Shown piece by piece: positions 1 to 10,943 of a stretch of 64,000 bases of DNA. The first letter of the stretch is position 1. Each line of letters starts with the position of its first letter. The notes beneath the pieces were generated by a model. It ran no database searches and was not told the origin of the DNA. It saw only the letters and a list, made by a program, of their open reading frames with translations. Source of the stretch: Cryptomeria japonica (taxonomy: Eukaryota; Streptophyta; Pinopsida; Cupressales; Cupressaceae); the NCBI RefSeq assembly GCF_030272615.1, contig NC_081406.1, positions 167,507,521-167,571,520 of the forward strand. Reading direction: 5' to 3'. Position numbers and translations under genes: made by a program.

Positions 1-19
1 AAGAGAAAAGATTTAGCCA

Positions 20-790
20 CAACGAGACGCCCGTAGCGCTTATCAGGCCCAAGAGCGGTACACTCCCCCTTGGCCCAACTGATGGCAGACTTTCAATCAT
101 CCACATCGCGTTGCCTACCTGACAGATGCCTAGTTTCTGCTGACCTCATTGCTCTATCTCTCTCCCACACTAGTGGTGAATGTGAAGTATACATCTATTA
201 TTAGTCAATTTGTTTAAGATTATACTGTTATCAATGAGATAATTCCATACTCATTCCCTAGTGAGACCAAGGAGAAGTAGGTGCAATAGGATGCCCGTAG
301 CGCTTATCAGGCCCAAGAGCGGTACACTCTCCATTGGCCCAACTTGTGGCAGATGTTCGGTCATCCACAGTGGGTTGCTTACCTGATAGAGGCCTAGTTC
401 CTGCTATCCCATGGCCCTATTCCCTTGTATCTTACTGGGTTTGGGTATGCAATTTATCCATTCATCATTACTTAATAATTAATCCATGGTTTCTTTATGG
501 GACTAATCCTTGTGATCTTAAAATCACATTAATAATGCAATTTAATACTGACTTGTAATTTCAATAAATATTTGTGTATGCATTAGCCTTCTTCGTATTC
601 ACTTCCTCAGTGAGATCAAAAGAATTTAGAAGCAATGAGATGCCCGTAGCGCTTATCAAGCCCAAGAGTGGTTTACTCCCCCTTGGCCTCACTAATGGCA
701 GACCTACAATCGCCATAGCGGGTGATGTACCTGACTGAGGCCTAACATCTGCTAACCTCATTGCTCTACCCCATTTCCTCACTAATGGTC
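20..790. repeat. Three diverged copies of a 130-bp repeat module
   Basis: The block starting GCCCGTAGCGCTTATCAG is present near 27, 291 and 641. In each copy it is followed by a run resembling AAGAGCGGTACACTC, a TTGGCC segment and an ACCTGA..GGCCTA segment. Copies two and three also share the stretch before the block (cactcattccctagtgagac near 261; attcacttcctcagtgagat near 597). Spacing is about 263 and 350 bp. A weaker fourth match (gagatggaacccttgttgct) may lie near 984. No coding potential is convincing; the reading frames at 334-558 and 561-782 simply run across the repeats. The family is not recognised. Confidence 0.7.
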
Positions 791-844
791 CATATGGAAT
801 TTATGATTAATTTATTCTCAATTTAAATGCCAACTTATTATTAT

Positions 845-862
845 TATATATATATATATATT
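845..862. repeat. TA microsatellite
   Basis: A short run of alternating T and A. The surrounding 790-1085 interval is AT-rich and holds no gene that I can see. Confidence 0.8.
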
Positions 863-1085
863 AAGTATTTTAAATGCCACATGGATATGCCTAGTTATCC
901 ACTATTCTAATTTGAATTACTCTGAAGTCATACCCATTAAATATCTATTTGGCTAATAATAATATATTTTAAATTCATCTTACGAGATGGAACCCTTGTT
1001 GCTTATCGGTCATGGTATTTGCCTCTGTTTATTGACTAGAATAATTCGTTGATTCAATCTTACCCTACAAGGTGGCAAGATCATA

Positions 1086-1097
1086 GCTCTGATACCA
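1086..1097 (-). other. Primer binding site (initiator Met tRNA), minus strand
   Basis: The plus strand reads GCTCTGATACCA, the complement of TGGTATCAGAGC, which is the standard PBS for the initiator methionine tRNA in plant LTR elements. It lies two bases from the terminus TGTAATGTCCCC at 1100, so a minus-strand LTR ends here. Confidence 0.75.
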
Positions 1098-1099
1098 TT

Positions 1100-1300
1100 T
1101 GTAATGTCCCCTTATCGGTTTAGGGATGATTTAGCCATAATTAATCAATTTCAAGATACTTATGACTCAGACTTAATATATTAGGAGACAACTCCACCTT
1201 AACATGCATCAAATCAATGATATTTCACAAATCAATCAATTAAATATTCATAAATAAATTATTCATCCATCAAACATCCCTAGTTCTTAATGTAAGTATC
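1100..1300 (-). mobile_element. Partial LTR, TGTAATGTCCCC family
   Basis: It begins TGTAATGTCCCC next to a PBS, so it is the end of a minus-strand LTR. Its other end is not visible: a second LTR with the same terminus starts at 1309. A degenerate PBS-like run (AGTATCAAACCAAT) separates the two. The right limit is approximate. Confidence 0.5.
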
Positions 1301-1308
1301 AAACCAAT

Positions 1309-2003
1309 TGTAATGTCCCCTATTAGGAACATCTCCTTCCCCACTTCTTAAATACTGATAGTAATAACATGTTTTAGACTATACGTATACTAATTTCTTA
1401 TGTATTATGAATATATATATGAAATTAAGTATGACTGTCATACATATTGCAGTCCATATTAATATTACTATTTATTCTGCATAAGAACATTATCGAGCTT
1501 CATATATTAAGCATACTTATTAAACACATCCCCATGCATACCACCAAGAACAAGGATGTTATTGCCTGTAACTTAATAACAATTCTGATATGATTTGATC
1601 CATGGTGATCCTACTAGATGTTTTTGATTCCTTTCCTTTATATCTCTCAATGTGAGGGAGAGGTCACACCTCTTCATCATGTATGCCCTTTGGCAAGAGA
1701 CACACCCTTTCACCATTCTCTTTGATAGAGTGCAACTCTTCATTATTTCTACCCTTTGAAAGGGACACAACCTCTCATAATCAGATCTGCACTTCTCATT
1801 TCCAAACTATCCCCCCTCTCAAATGAGGTTCTCTTCTCCCTTTTATATCTCATTGTTGAGGGAGTCACAACCTTTCCTTTCATTTCTTTTGACTTTTCAT
1901 TAACTTAATTAATTTTTAATTAATCATATTTAATTATACTTAATTATTTTACTTTATATTTTAATTTTATTATTGAATTTTATTTCAAAGTGGGGACATT
2001 ACA
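1309..2003 (-). mobile_element. Complete 695-bp LTR, probably solo, gypsy type
   Basis: The termini are inverted: TGTAATGTCCCC at 1309 and GGGGACATTACA ending at 2003. Flanking pentamers CCAAT (1304-1308) and CCAGT (2004-2008) match at four of five positions and may be a TSD. The central segment (tatatctc..gtgaggga..gtcacacctcttcat near 1640-1770) resembles 56222-56500, where a related LTR is joined to a gypsy-like internal end. That is why I call it gypsy type. No coding sequence. Confidence 0.65.
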
Positions 2004-2060
2004 CCAGTATTTGGTTCATTGACGGGTTATATTGTTCCCTGACACTAAGGATAACTTGTT
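2004..2060 (+). mobile_element. Copia-1 5' LTR, left fragment
   Basis: About 57 bases match the 3' LTR near 11050-11106 (agtatttggttca, ggttatattgtt, cactaaggataacttgtt). They stop exactly at the LINE TSD. The LTR resumes at 5470. Confidence 0.85.
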
Positions 2061-2216
2061 TTGATTGATTGAAAAACAAGTTTTAAGGACCCAAAACCAT
2101 TACATCATAGAAAGGAAGAGAGCAACAAAAGGATTAAAAGTCTACAAACATAACTACTGGCCAAAAGACCAGCGAACAGAAAGAACAACAAAACAACAAA
2201 ACACAGCAAAGAGACA

Positions 2217-3919
2217 CTACATAGCAATTTTCTTTAGCAGATCCTCTGCCTTTATCACCAACTCGTCATAGGCCACCCCGACTACTTTCAACTCCTCCAG
2301 ATCCTTATTCACTTTCTTTTCCTTCCTCTTGCCTTTGGTGTGGGTTCTGGGACCTTGAGCTTCCCCTATTCCTTCAGCATCTAGGTCAATTTCTTGGATT
2401 TTCTTGTCATCATCAAGCTTGCTGATGAGGGTATGAGTATTATTGGCTGATATTTTCAAAATCCTAAGGCTCTGCTCTGCAATATTCTTAAGGCACTCCT
2501 CAATTTTTTCCACTTTGATGACTGTATCCGAGAGTGTTTTTTCACTAGTTTCCGCAAGGGTTTTTCTGTCCAGCATCTCCTTTTCAATCTTCTCAAACCT
2601 AGGGTTAAAATCATCTCTGATGTCTTCCGCTTTAGCAGTAGTGTTTTTCAGATCCTTGATATAGTCGGCCATTGTATTCCCCTCTCCAATATTAATGGTC
2701 TCTAGAATCAGGACTCTGTTGCAAAGTTTTTTATACTCATCCGTAGCTTTCTTATACCCATCAATAAGCCATTCAATAGTTTTCATAAAACCATTCAAGG
2801 CCTTGGGAGGAGGGCCAGAAGAGGGAGTCACTTTTCCAGTGGTTACCTATTCATTTTTAGGAATATGGAGGGTGGAAATAGTGTCGGCGGCCCTGAGAGT
2901 CTCCTTCATTGTCTCCTTGTCTAGGTTGTGCTCGGCTTCCAGGGTCCTAGCTTGCTTGTCATCTTCTGGTTCCTTGCCAGTCTCCTCTATTTTCTTATGC
3001 TTTTTTTAGGTCTGGGCTTGGTTTTTACTTTTCTTCTTCAGCAACCTCTTAGGGTTCTTCTTCTCCTCAGAAAAATCTGAGTCCTCTTCTTGGGAAGAGA
3101 TACTGATCAAGGGTTTGCTTTGAAGTTTTTTGCTCTTAGAAGAAGAGGGTCTTGATTTCCTCTTCTTTCTACTCTCATACTCTGAATCATCAGAGCTATC
3201 CTCATTATCAGTCGAGGAATCATTGTCTGATTCCTTCCCTCTGAAAAAGTAGAAACAGACATATCTTCCTCAGAGTCCACAGAGAGCTGCATTCAGTTAA
3301 TTTGACTGGCCTTTAAATGGTCATAAATGAGGACCATAAGACCTTGGTTCATTGCGGTATCGCCCAGAGGATTCTCTTTGTAGGCTTTTAGGGAGGCATT
3401 CATTGAGCAGAGCAAGAAGTAAGGAAAATTCACCTTATCATTATGCCTAAAATGGTTTAACCGAACAAAATGATACCCATAGACTTTCATAAACCTACCA
3501 TCTAGAGTTATATACCGCATTAAAACAAAGAGAATTTCCCACCAGGGTTTTGCAAAAGCCCTAGGTAGGTAATAGGTTTTGCTCAACTTTACCAGTCTTT
3601 TTTCCTCTTTCTCTGTAACCAGGTACCTTTCAATGGCTTCCTTGCTGATCTTCATGTCTCTGTAGAAGTTGCAGCCCTTCCTATTGAGACCCGTAGCTTT
3701 AGCTATTAAATCTTCATCAATTTCCACCATTTGGTCACCCATTTTTAGCATGCCCTTCTTCCAATTTTTGCAGAAGAGGCTAGTTACCATTCCATCAAGG
3801 CCATGGAGTCTCTCTATGAAGCTCAAAAGACCACCCTTCTGCAAAATTCCCCACACCTCATCTTTCTATTTCCACTCCTTACAACTACTTGGCTCATATC
3901 GTCTCCTATTTCCGCCCAT
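2217..3919 (-). pseudogene. Unrecognised pseudogene carried in the LINE 3' part
   Basis: I do not recognise this protein. On the minus strand an ATG at 3919 opens a frame starting MGGNRRRYEPSS. A stop follows after 17 codons, then about 187 codons run open to 3293, a TGA, and another 61 codons in the same frame to 3107. A shifted frame (2831-2217, 204 codons) continues as a Lys/Glu-rich, probably coiled-coil region. The N-terminal part is globular, with the stretch DEDLIAKATGL. The middle is Ser/Asp/Glu-rich and the end is basic. The layout (N-terminal domain, acidic linker, coiled coil) could suit a gag-like or plant mobile-domain protein, but that is a guess. It lies downstream of RNase H in the LINE sense, which is the wrong side for a LINE ORF1. 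Confidence 0.5.
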
Positions 3920-4133
3920 GGTGTCGCTTCTCATAGTCAAATTTTGAAACTTACAGAACTAGTAAAACAAAGAGCTTTTCAGAGCTAAAACAAATACCCA
4001 GAAAGCATGTGTGGCCTTAATGATCTGATAGATTATAAAACAAGTTTTGCTGGCATTGATGTTATAATGAGTGATTTTCTCATTATAGAAGTAACTCAAA
4101 GTGCTCACATCAGTACTTTCCATTATTACCCTG

Positions 4134-5350
4134 TTAATCAAGAGTCTTTGGGGTACTTCGATATCTTTCATCAATTACGATTTGTCTAACATCTTCGGGG
4201 AGTCCGCTCTCACCGGTCCATGTGGTAATAGTCTCATTCTTAACCGCCACATTTGCAGCCCAATCAGTAGAACAGTTGGCCTCCCAATAGATATGGGATA
4301 TATGGCATTTTTTAAAGGTTCTAATGATGTCAATAGTAGAAATAATTATATTGTGAATCGACCATGAAGGCTTTGAAGTCCCATTGAGGCACTTTATTAT
4401 ATTATTAGAGTCTCCTTCTATCCAAAGATAGGGGCAGTTCCATTTTTTGGCTAGGATAATGCCTTGAAGGGCTGCCATAGCTTCCGCTTTATGATTGGTT
4501 TGTGTACCAATAGGGATAGCAATCATACCTTTGCAAATGCCTCTGTGATCTGTGAGAATAGCTCCACAGCCTGAAGGACCTGGGTTTCCTTTGGTTGCAC
4601 CATCGAAATTGATTTTGAGCTAGCCTTGGGGAGGGGTTTGCCATTTAGCTTCAAGCCTTTTATTGTAGATGAGATTAGGACCATCAGTGATCTTCATATT
4701 CCATGCTCTTAAGATATTTGGCTCCAGGGAGTTATTTGAGTAACAAGAAACCTCCATGATTCCCATATTTTCTTGGATAGCCCTTTGAATTTTCTGAAAA
4801 ACAGTGTCTTGATTTAGGGACACATCCCTGAAAATTCGATTGTTTCTTTCTTTCCAAAGACCCCACAAAATGTGAGGAAGAGAGAGATGCCACATACATC
4901 TCAGAAAATGGTTAGTCCATTGAGTTTTCCAAGAGGAGAGCGAATCTTTGATGTTACTAGGAAACACCCAAGCTATACTAAAGCTCTTGAGGAAGCTTTC
5001 CTAAACAAAGGCCGAGAAGGAACAGTGGAGGGCAAGATGGTCCACAGACTCTTCCTCTTGAAAAGACAACACACACCTATTTGGAAGGGCAAAACCTCTG
5101 CCTTTTAGGTTGTCAATAGTGAGGATCTTATTTTGGAGGATAGTCTAGAAGAAAAAATTGATTTTAGGAGTGAGACCTTTTAACCAAGCTTTAGACCAGA
5201 AAGGATTTATAGGAGGAGGCGGGGAAAGGACACAATACATCGAAGACATAGTTAAAATACCTTTGGGATCATGTTTCCAAATCAGGGAGTCCTCTTCATT
5301 GTTTAGCCAAATAGCAGACAAATGGGTCTTGAGCTTAGAAAGGCTAGGGT
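4134..5350 (-). pseudogene. LINE ORF2 C-terminus: zinc-binding region and RNase H
   Basis: The minus strand encodes the tail of a plant L1-type ORF2. Around 5200-4870 is the reverse-transcriptase-associated zinc-binding region: it reads LTPKINFF, then a Cys-rich stretch with VDHLALHC, then ILWGLWKERNNRIF. The expected second Cys of its first pair is Ser. From about 4612 to 4134 is an RNase H domain starting INFDGATKGNPGPSG, with catalytic Asp in FDGA, Glu in HKAEAMAAL and Asp in IEGDS, and the closing TDWAANVAV. The frame is shared but broken by TAG stops near 4999 and 4622; the second replaces a Trp expected before LKINFDG. In the family, RNase H removes the RNA strand during cDNA synthesis. 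Non-functional here. Confidence 0.8.
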
Positions 5351-5469
5351 GAATACTATCAATGTTCTACCAATTGTTCCCATCCCAGTAATCTGCCACT
5401 AAGGAGACAAAAGAGCCAATACAAGAAGGGGCATGGGAGGCCCATTCATGGGAGTCCATAAGGGGTCTG

Positions 5470-6384
5470 AGGATAACTTGTTATCATCTGGAGATTACTT
5501 GGTTATGTCAAAGACATGGTTTGGACACTTAGTTTTGGAGATTTGGTTATTGGACTAATCGGGTTGACATATTTGCTGTTACCAACAAATTGGTCTAGGT
5601 TATGAATCGACATGCATTATCTATTCCAAATCAGCACAACATGTTATGGAGATAGCTTAATCAATTAATATTGTTGTTAAGCCGACATGATGAATCACAT
5701 CTTGACTTGTTGTAATTGATTTTTATTTTAATATGCTCAGCGAGATGACCTACACATTTGGTCTTAGGTTTTGGTATATATGTAAGATCTCAATTATGAG
5801 ATTCATATAGAGGTGGTAGGCAATAAGTTATTATAAGTTTGTAATATTCGGTATATGTGAATATAAGTTGAGCTACTCATGCAGTCATCATTTGAAGGTT
5901 CAAGGAAGGTTCAAAGAAGACAATCAGAGCTTAACCGATACTGAATCCAACATTAAAGATGCTACTTTGACCAGTACATTATCATTGGATTTAATCATCC
6001 ATTTTGTAGTGAGTGTGACTCCTATTTTGTGATTGAGCAGTGAGCTCTAGGCAGCTGGCCTTTCTACATGTATAGACCCCATTTGTAAACACATAATATC
6101 TGTAGTAGTATCATCTGATTGTGGGTAAGGTTTCCCACTGTGGTTTTTCCCCTTACAAGGTTTCCATGTACAAATCTCTGTGTTATGTGTTTTGGATATT
6201 GTTTCTCTTTCTATTTCATACATTAAGTTTCATTGGTACTATTATTAATTGTTAATCTATTTACCGACATTTAGTTTGGTTTACCAGTATTAAGTTTCAA
6301 GTTTGGTTAAAGCTATTTTGAGATAAAATTATTAGACAACTGATTCACCAACCCCCCCCTCTCAGTTGTCTCCAAGTCCTAACA
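5470..6384 (+). mobile_element. Copia-1 5' LTR, right part
   Basis: It continues the LTR after the LINE TSD and ends CCTAACA at 6384. It matches the 3' LTR closely by eye, but carries about 43 bases (near 5905-5948) that the 3' LTR lacks. A TATA-like run (ggtatatatgtaag) lies near 5772. The LTR end has the CACCCCCCCCTCTCAGTTG type sequence shared by most copia LTRs in this window. Confidence 0.85.
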
Positions 6385-6386
6385 AT

Positions 6387-6398
6387 TGGTATCAGAGC
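6387..6398 (+). other. Copia-1 primer binding site
   Basis: TGGTATCAGAGC starts three bases after the LTR end. It is complementary to the 3' end of the plant initiator methionine tRNA. Confidence 0.9.
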
Positions 6399-6441
6399 TA
6401 AGTTCTCTTTTCGCAGAAGTTTAACAGCTTGAGGAGATTCT

Positions 6442-7545
6442 ATGGCAACTAACTATTTCAGGAAGGACAGTCTGAAACTAGATGGAACTAACTATGGTAT
6501 ATGGAAGATCTGAATTTAGACACATCTGAATTGCATTGGAAAAGACATATGGGATGTTACACAAAATGGTTATGTTGGTCCTACACAAGGTCAACCTAAT
6601 CCACCTATATTGGCTAAGGATGAAGAGAGTGATTTTAAAGCAAGAGAAGCACTTTTGAGCACCTTGTTAGATCAGGAAATCATGGGATTATCAAATCAAT
6701 CTACTACTAAAGCTATTTGGGATAAGATGGAGACATTGGATGAAGGAGATACCACTATCAAAATTGCAAAACTGGAATGCTTCCGGGTTAGGTATGGAAA
6801 TTTGAAAATGGAAGAAGATGAAAGAGTTTTTTCTTTTATGGAAAGGGTTAATGAAATTGTTTTGGGAATACAATGTTGTGGAGGTTCCTTAAGTGAATAT
6901 GAAATTGTTTCTAAAGTTTTAAGAGCATTGCCACTGACATACAAGATGAAAGTAACTACTATTAATGAGTTAAGAACTATGCCTAATATATCAGTATCTA
7001 GAGTTACCTTGGTTGGAAAACTTTCAACATTTGAGCTTGAGGAGTTTGGTCCTGTTGCTACAATTAAGATAGATTTAGCTTTCAAAGCATCATCATCTAT
7101 AGAATCTTCATCATTAGCTAATAAATCTGATTGGAAAGCACTCTATACAAAATAAATTGAAGACATTAGAAAGGAAAATGAAGAACTTGAAGAGCTTGAA
7201 GCACTATTTGCAAGGAAAATGCCTAAAGGTCCTATTGGAAGTAAGTATGAAGGTAAAGCACCTTTTAAATGTTTTAACTATAATAAAATTGGTCATATGG
7301 CATCTAGATGTCCAGATAGACATGCAAGATTGAGAGAAGAAGCTAAAAGAACATATAAACCTAACCTTGAATATCAGAGATATAGATTTAAGAACAATAG
7401 AGACAAATCATGTTACTATGTCGATGAAGGAGTTACTGTTGATTCTGATGAAGAAGCAGGAGACAATAGATGGGTTTTTGGTTCAATAATAGAAGATCAA
7501 CCAACACCTACTATTCCACTTGTAGAATAGGAGCTGGCAGCTAAA
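6442..7545 (+). pseudogene. Copia-1 gag (UBN2-like) with zinc knuckle
   Basis: The ATG at 6442 starts MATNYFRKDSLKLDGTNY, the usual opening of plant copia gag. Two stops follow within 25 codons (6508-6516), then the frame is open from 6610 to 7155 and contains the gag core (TKAIWDKMETL, VLRALPLTYK). A TAA at 7153 interrupts it. The nucleocapsid zinc knuckle at about 7273-7314 reads CFNYNKIGHMASRC, so the second Cys of CX2CX4HX4C is Tyr and zinc binding should be impaired. Gag would form the virus-like particle in the cytoplasm. Another stop (TAG) is at 7528. The sequence is a clear relic. Confidence 0.85.
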
Positions 7546-8866
7546 ATTGAAGAAATGGACGAATGGATTATAGATTCTGGATGTTCACATCACATGACTG
7601 GTGATAAAAGTAAATTCTTATCTTTTCAGGAATACAATGGAGGTCTAGTAATATTTGGAGATGACAAAGCTTGTTTGATCAGAGGAAAAATGCACTATAT
7701 CTTTTGATGGTAAGCACAATACTGACAATGTTTATTATGTTGAAGGTTTGAAGAACAATCTTTTGAGTGTTGGTCAACTAGTTGAAAAAGGATTTCAGTT
7801 ACAATTCAAGAATGGTAAATGCAAAATCATGAACAAAACTAGTTTGGAAGTTGCAACTAGTAATCAAACTAGAGGTAATATCTTTCATTTGAATAACATT
7901 GAAAAGACATGCTTGATTGCACATATTGATGAAAGTTGGTTATGGCATAGAAGACTCTGTCATGTAAATTTTGATTGCATTGTGAATATTAGTTCATCTA
8001 AGGCAATAAGAGATTTACCTAAGATTGTAAAACCTCACAATCCGATATGTAAGGAATGTCAATTGGGAAAGCAAGTTAGAACAACTTTCAAAAGAATTTA
8101 TGAGAAAACCAATAATGTTCTTGATTTAATTCATACTGACTTATGTAGTTCGACAAGAACAAGAAGTCTACAGGGAGATAGATACTTTATGCTAATCATT
8201 GATGATTATTCTAGAATGTGTTGGGTTAATTTTCTCAGGGAGAAATCAGAAGCTTTTGGGAAATTCAAATTATTCAAGGCACTTGTAGAGAATGAAACCG
8301 GCAAGAAAATCAAATGTTTAAGATCAGATCAAGGAGGTGAATTTACATCTAAGGAGTTCAATGCATTTTGTGAAGTGAATGGAATAAGAAGACAACTATC
8401 AGCACCCCAGACACCTCAGCAAAATGAAGTTGTGGAAAGGAAGAATAGACCTATTCTGGATGTAGCTAGAAGCATGATATTAGTAGAAAATCTACCTCAT
8501 GTATATTGGAGAGAAGCAGTGAATACTGTGGTTTACACTTTCAACAAAGTTCACATCAAAGGTGAAACTGGTAAGACACCCTTTGAATTATGGTTTGGTG
8601 ATATTCCTACTCTTAAGTACTTCAAAATATTTGGAAGCAAATGTTACATTAGGAGAGATGAGTATATTGGTAAATTTGATCTTAGAAGTGATGAAGGAAT
8701 ATTTCTTGGGTATTCATCTAAAAGAAAAACATATAGATGTTTTAATAAGAGATTGCAGAAAATCATTGAGAGTGCAAATGTGAAGATTGATGAACACTTT
8801 AGAAGAAATTCAAGGTCTATGGATTCTGAATCGGCAGTTGAGATAATCACAAATGAACCTATATAG
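7546..8866 (+). pseudogene. Copia-1 protease and integrase
   Basis: The protease begins at about 7560 with WIIDSGCSHHMTGD, so the catalytic DSG is intact. Compared with the related elements, one extra A near 7690 (gaggaaaaatgcac) shifts the frame by one; all later domains are in the new frame. From about 7920 come the GAG-pre-integrase region (WLWHRRLCHVNF), its zinc site and the integrase core, with catalytic residues in IHTDLC, RSDQGGEF and NEVVERKN (D, D, E). A conserved C-terminal stretch (FKIFGSKCYIRRDE) follows. Integrase would insert the cDNA into the host chromosome. The frame ends at a stop at 8864. Confidence 0.85.
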
Positions 8867-8923
8867 AATGCACCAATACATAATGTTAATCTAGTCACAC
8901 CAGCATCATCAGAGAATTGCTCA

Positions 8924-10597
8924 GTGACTGAAGAACAACAAATGAACACACCTAGGTATGTTAGATTGAATCACTCTAAAAGTCAGAAAATTGGGAATAA
9001 GTATCAAGGAGTTATGACTAGAGGAAGACTGGCAAATGAAGAGGTATGTTTAATTTCTCAAATTGAAACATTTGTTATTGAGGCATGTATAGATAAACAT
9101 TGGATCAAGGCTATGGAAGATGAATTAGAACAAATTGAAAAGAACAATACATGGACACTGGTTCCCTGACCTAAAAATAAAAATGTAATCGGAACTAAAT
9201 GGGTATTCAGAAATAAACTTAATGAAGATGGTAAGGTAATCAAAAACAAAGCAAGATTAGTGTGTAAGGGATATTCACGGAATGAAGGAATTGATTACAA
9301 TGAAACCTTTGCATCGGTAGCTAGAATTAAGGCAGTCAGATTATTTCTTGCATTTGCAGCACACAAGAACTATAAAGTTTATCAAATGGATGTTAAATGT
9401 GCATTTCTAAATAGTGATCTTGAAGAGGAAGTTTACATTGAACAACCTGATGGATTTTCATTGACAAATGATAAAGATATGGTTTTCAAGTTAAGGAAAG
9501 CTTTATATGGATTGAAGCAAGCTCCTAGAGCTTGGTATGGTAGATTGGACAAATATCTCATAAAACTTGGTTACACTAAAGGTAATGCTGACAACAACTT
9601 ATATTTCAAAGTGACTAATGAAGACATTTTGGTTATTGAAGTTTTTGTTGATGACATCATTTTTGGAGGAGAAGATGGATTGTGTAAAGACTTTTCTAGC
9701 AAAATACAGGAAGAATTTGAAATGTCTATGATTGGGGAGATAAAATTCTTTTTAGGATTGCAGATTTCTCAGACTAATAAAGGTATATTCTTATGTCGAT
9801 CAAAATACTTGAAGGAATTACTGAAGAAATTTGGTATGGAAAACTCTAAACCGGTAAGTACTCCTCTGACAACAATTGATAAACTATCATTGAAGGATGA
9901 TTAAGCTCCTATTAATCTAACAAGATACAAATCCATGATTGGAGGTTTACTATATTTGACACAAACAAAACCTGATATAATGAATGCAGTATGTATTGTT
10001 TCAAGATTTTAGAGTAATCCTAGAGAAAATCATGAATCAACAGTGAAAAGGATTTTTCGGTATTTACAAGGCACAACAGATCTTGGTTTATGGTATCCTA
10101 AAGATGAAAATTTTGAGTTATGTGCATACACTGATGCTAATTGGGCAGGAGATGTAGATGATAGAAAGAGCACCACCAGAGGGGCATTCTTTCTTGGTAG
10201 CAGATTGGTTTCATGGTTGAGCAAGAAATAGAGTTGTACATCATTATCAACAATAGAATCAGAATATGTTGTAGCAGCAACTAATTGTACTTAGGTATTA
10301 TGGATTAAGCAAATGTTGAAGGACATAAAGGTAAAATGCAAAGAACCTATAATAATCTATTGTGATAATTCAGCAGCAATTGATATATCTAAGAATCCAG
10401 TATTTCACTCTAAAACTAAACATGTTTCTATCAAATACAATTTTTTGAAAGAGAATGTTGAAGCAAAAGAAGTGAAATTGGTTTATGTGAATACTAAAGA
10501 GGAGATTATAGACATTTTTACTAAGCCTTTGCTTAAGGAAACTTTTGAATATCTCAGAGAACAACTTGGGGTTGTACCCTCACCGGTAGAGACTTAG
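8924..10597 (+). pseudogene. Copia-1 reverse transcriptase and RNase H
   Basis: The reverse transcriptase runs from about 9070, with [35 protein letters not shown] and the catalytic FVDDIIFGG (the copia version of YVDD). RNase H follows from about 10040, with YTDANWAGD, LVSWLSKK and YCDNSAAI, ending DIFTKPLLKETFEYLREQLGV at 10597. Stops are at 9167, 9902, 10010, 10229 and 10292. Several replace codons expected to be CAG (Gln) or CGA (Arg), which fits C-to-T decay of methylated cytosines. The frame is otherwise continuous with integrase. The final 340 bases before the 3' LTR are untranslated, with the run AAAGGGGGAGAG near 10752. Confidence 0.9.
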
Positions 10598-10943
10598 ATA
10601 GTTGATGTTTGCCATCAAACCGACATAATTTATAGAGAAACCTTTTTCCGGCTTTGATGAAGGAGAGCTACTTCTCAAGGGGAGTAGTTGGACAAGTTGG
10701 TATTTGTAGCTGGTTGTATTTGGCATTTGCATTACTTTGGCATTTGATGTCAAAGGGGGAGAGATATCTACGGAAAAAAAAAAAAATCCTTTGGAGAGAG
10801 ATTATTCATTGGGGGAGAGACTTTTACTCTCTGCATTTATATTCTAATCTGGAGATTATTGGTTTTTGGTTTATTGGCATTTCTGCTTTGGCACTTAGAT
10901 GGTTTTTCCATCTTGTGTTGTCATCAATGCAAAACGGGTAGAT

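Larger units (their letters stand above)
2061..5469 (-). mobile_element. LINE (non-LTR retrotransposon), 5'-truncated, minus strand
   Basis: The insert interrupts the Copia-1 5' LTR. It is flanked by a perfect 13-bp direct repeat AGGATAACTTGTT (2048-2060 and 5470-5482), the long variable TSD expected of target-primed reverse transcription. Read on the minus strand it begins within the C-terminal part of a LINE ORF2 (zinc-binding region, then RNase H) and ends in TCAATCAATCAA next to the TSD instead of a poly(A) tail. Endonuclease and the reverse transcriptase core are absent, as usual for 5' truncation. Unusually, about 1.8 kb of different coding-like sequence lies between RNase H and the tail (separate entry). 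Confidence 0.8.
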
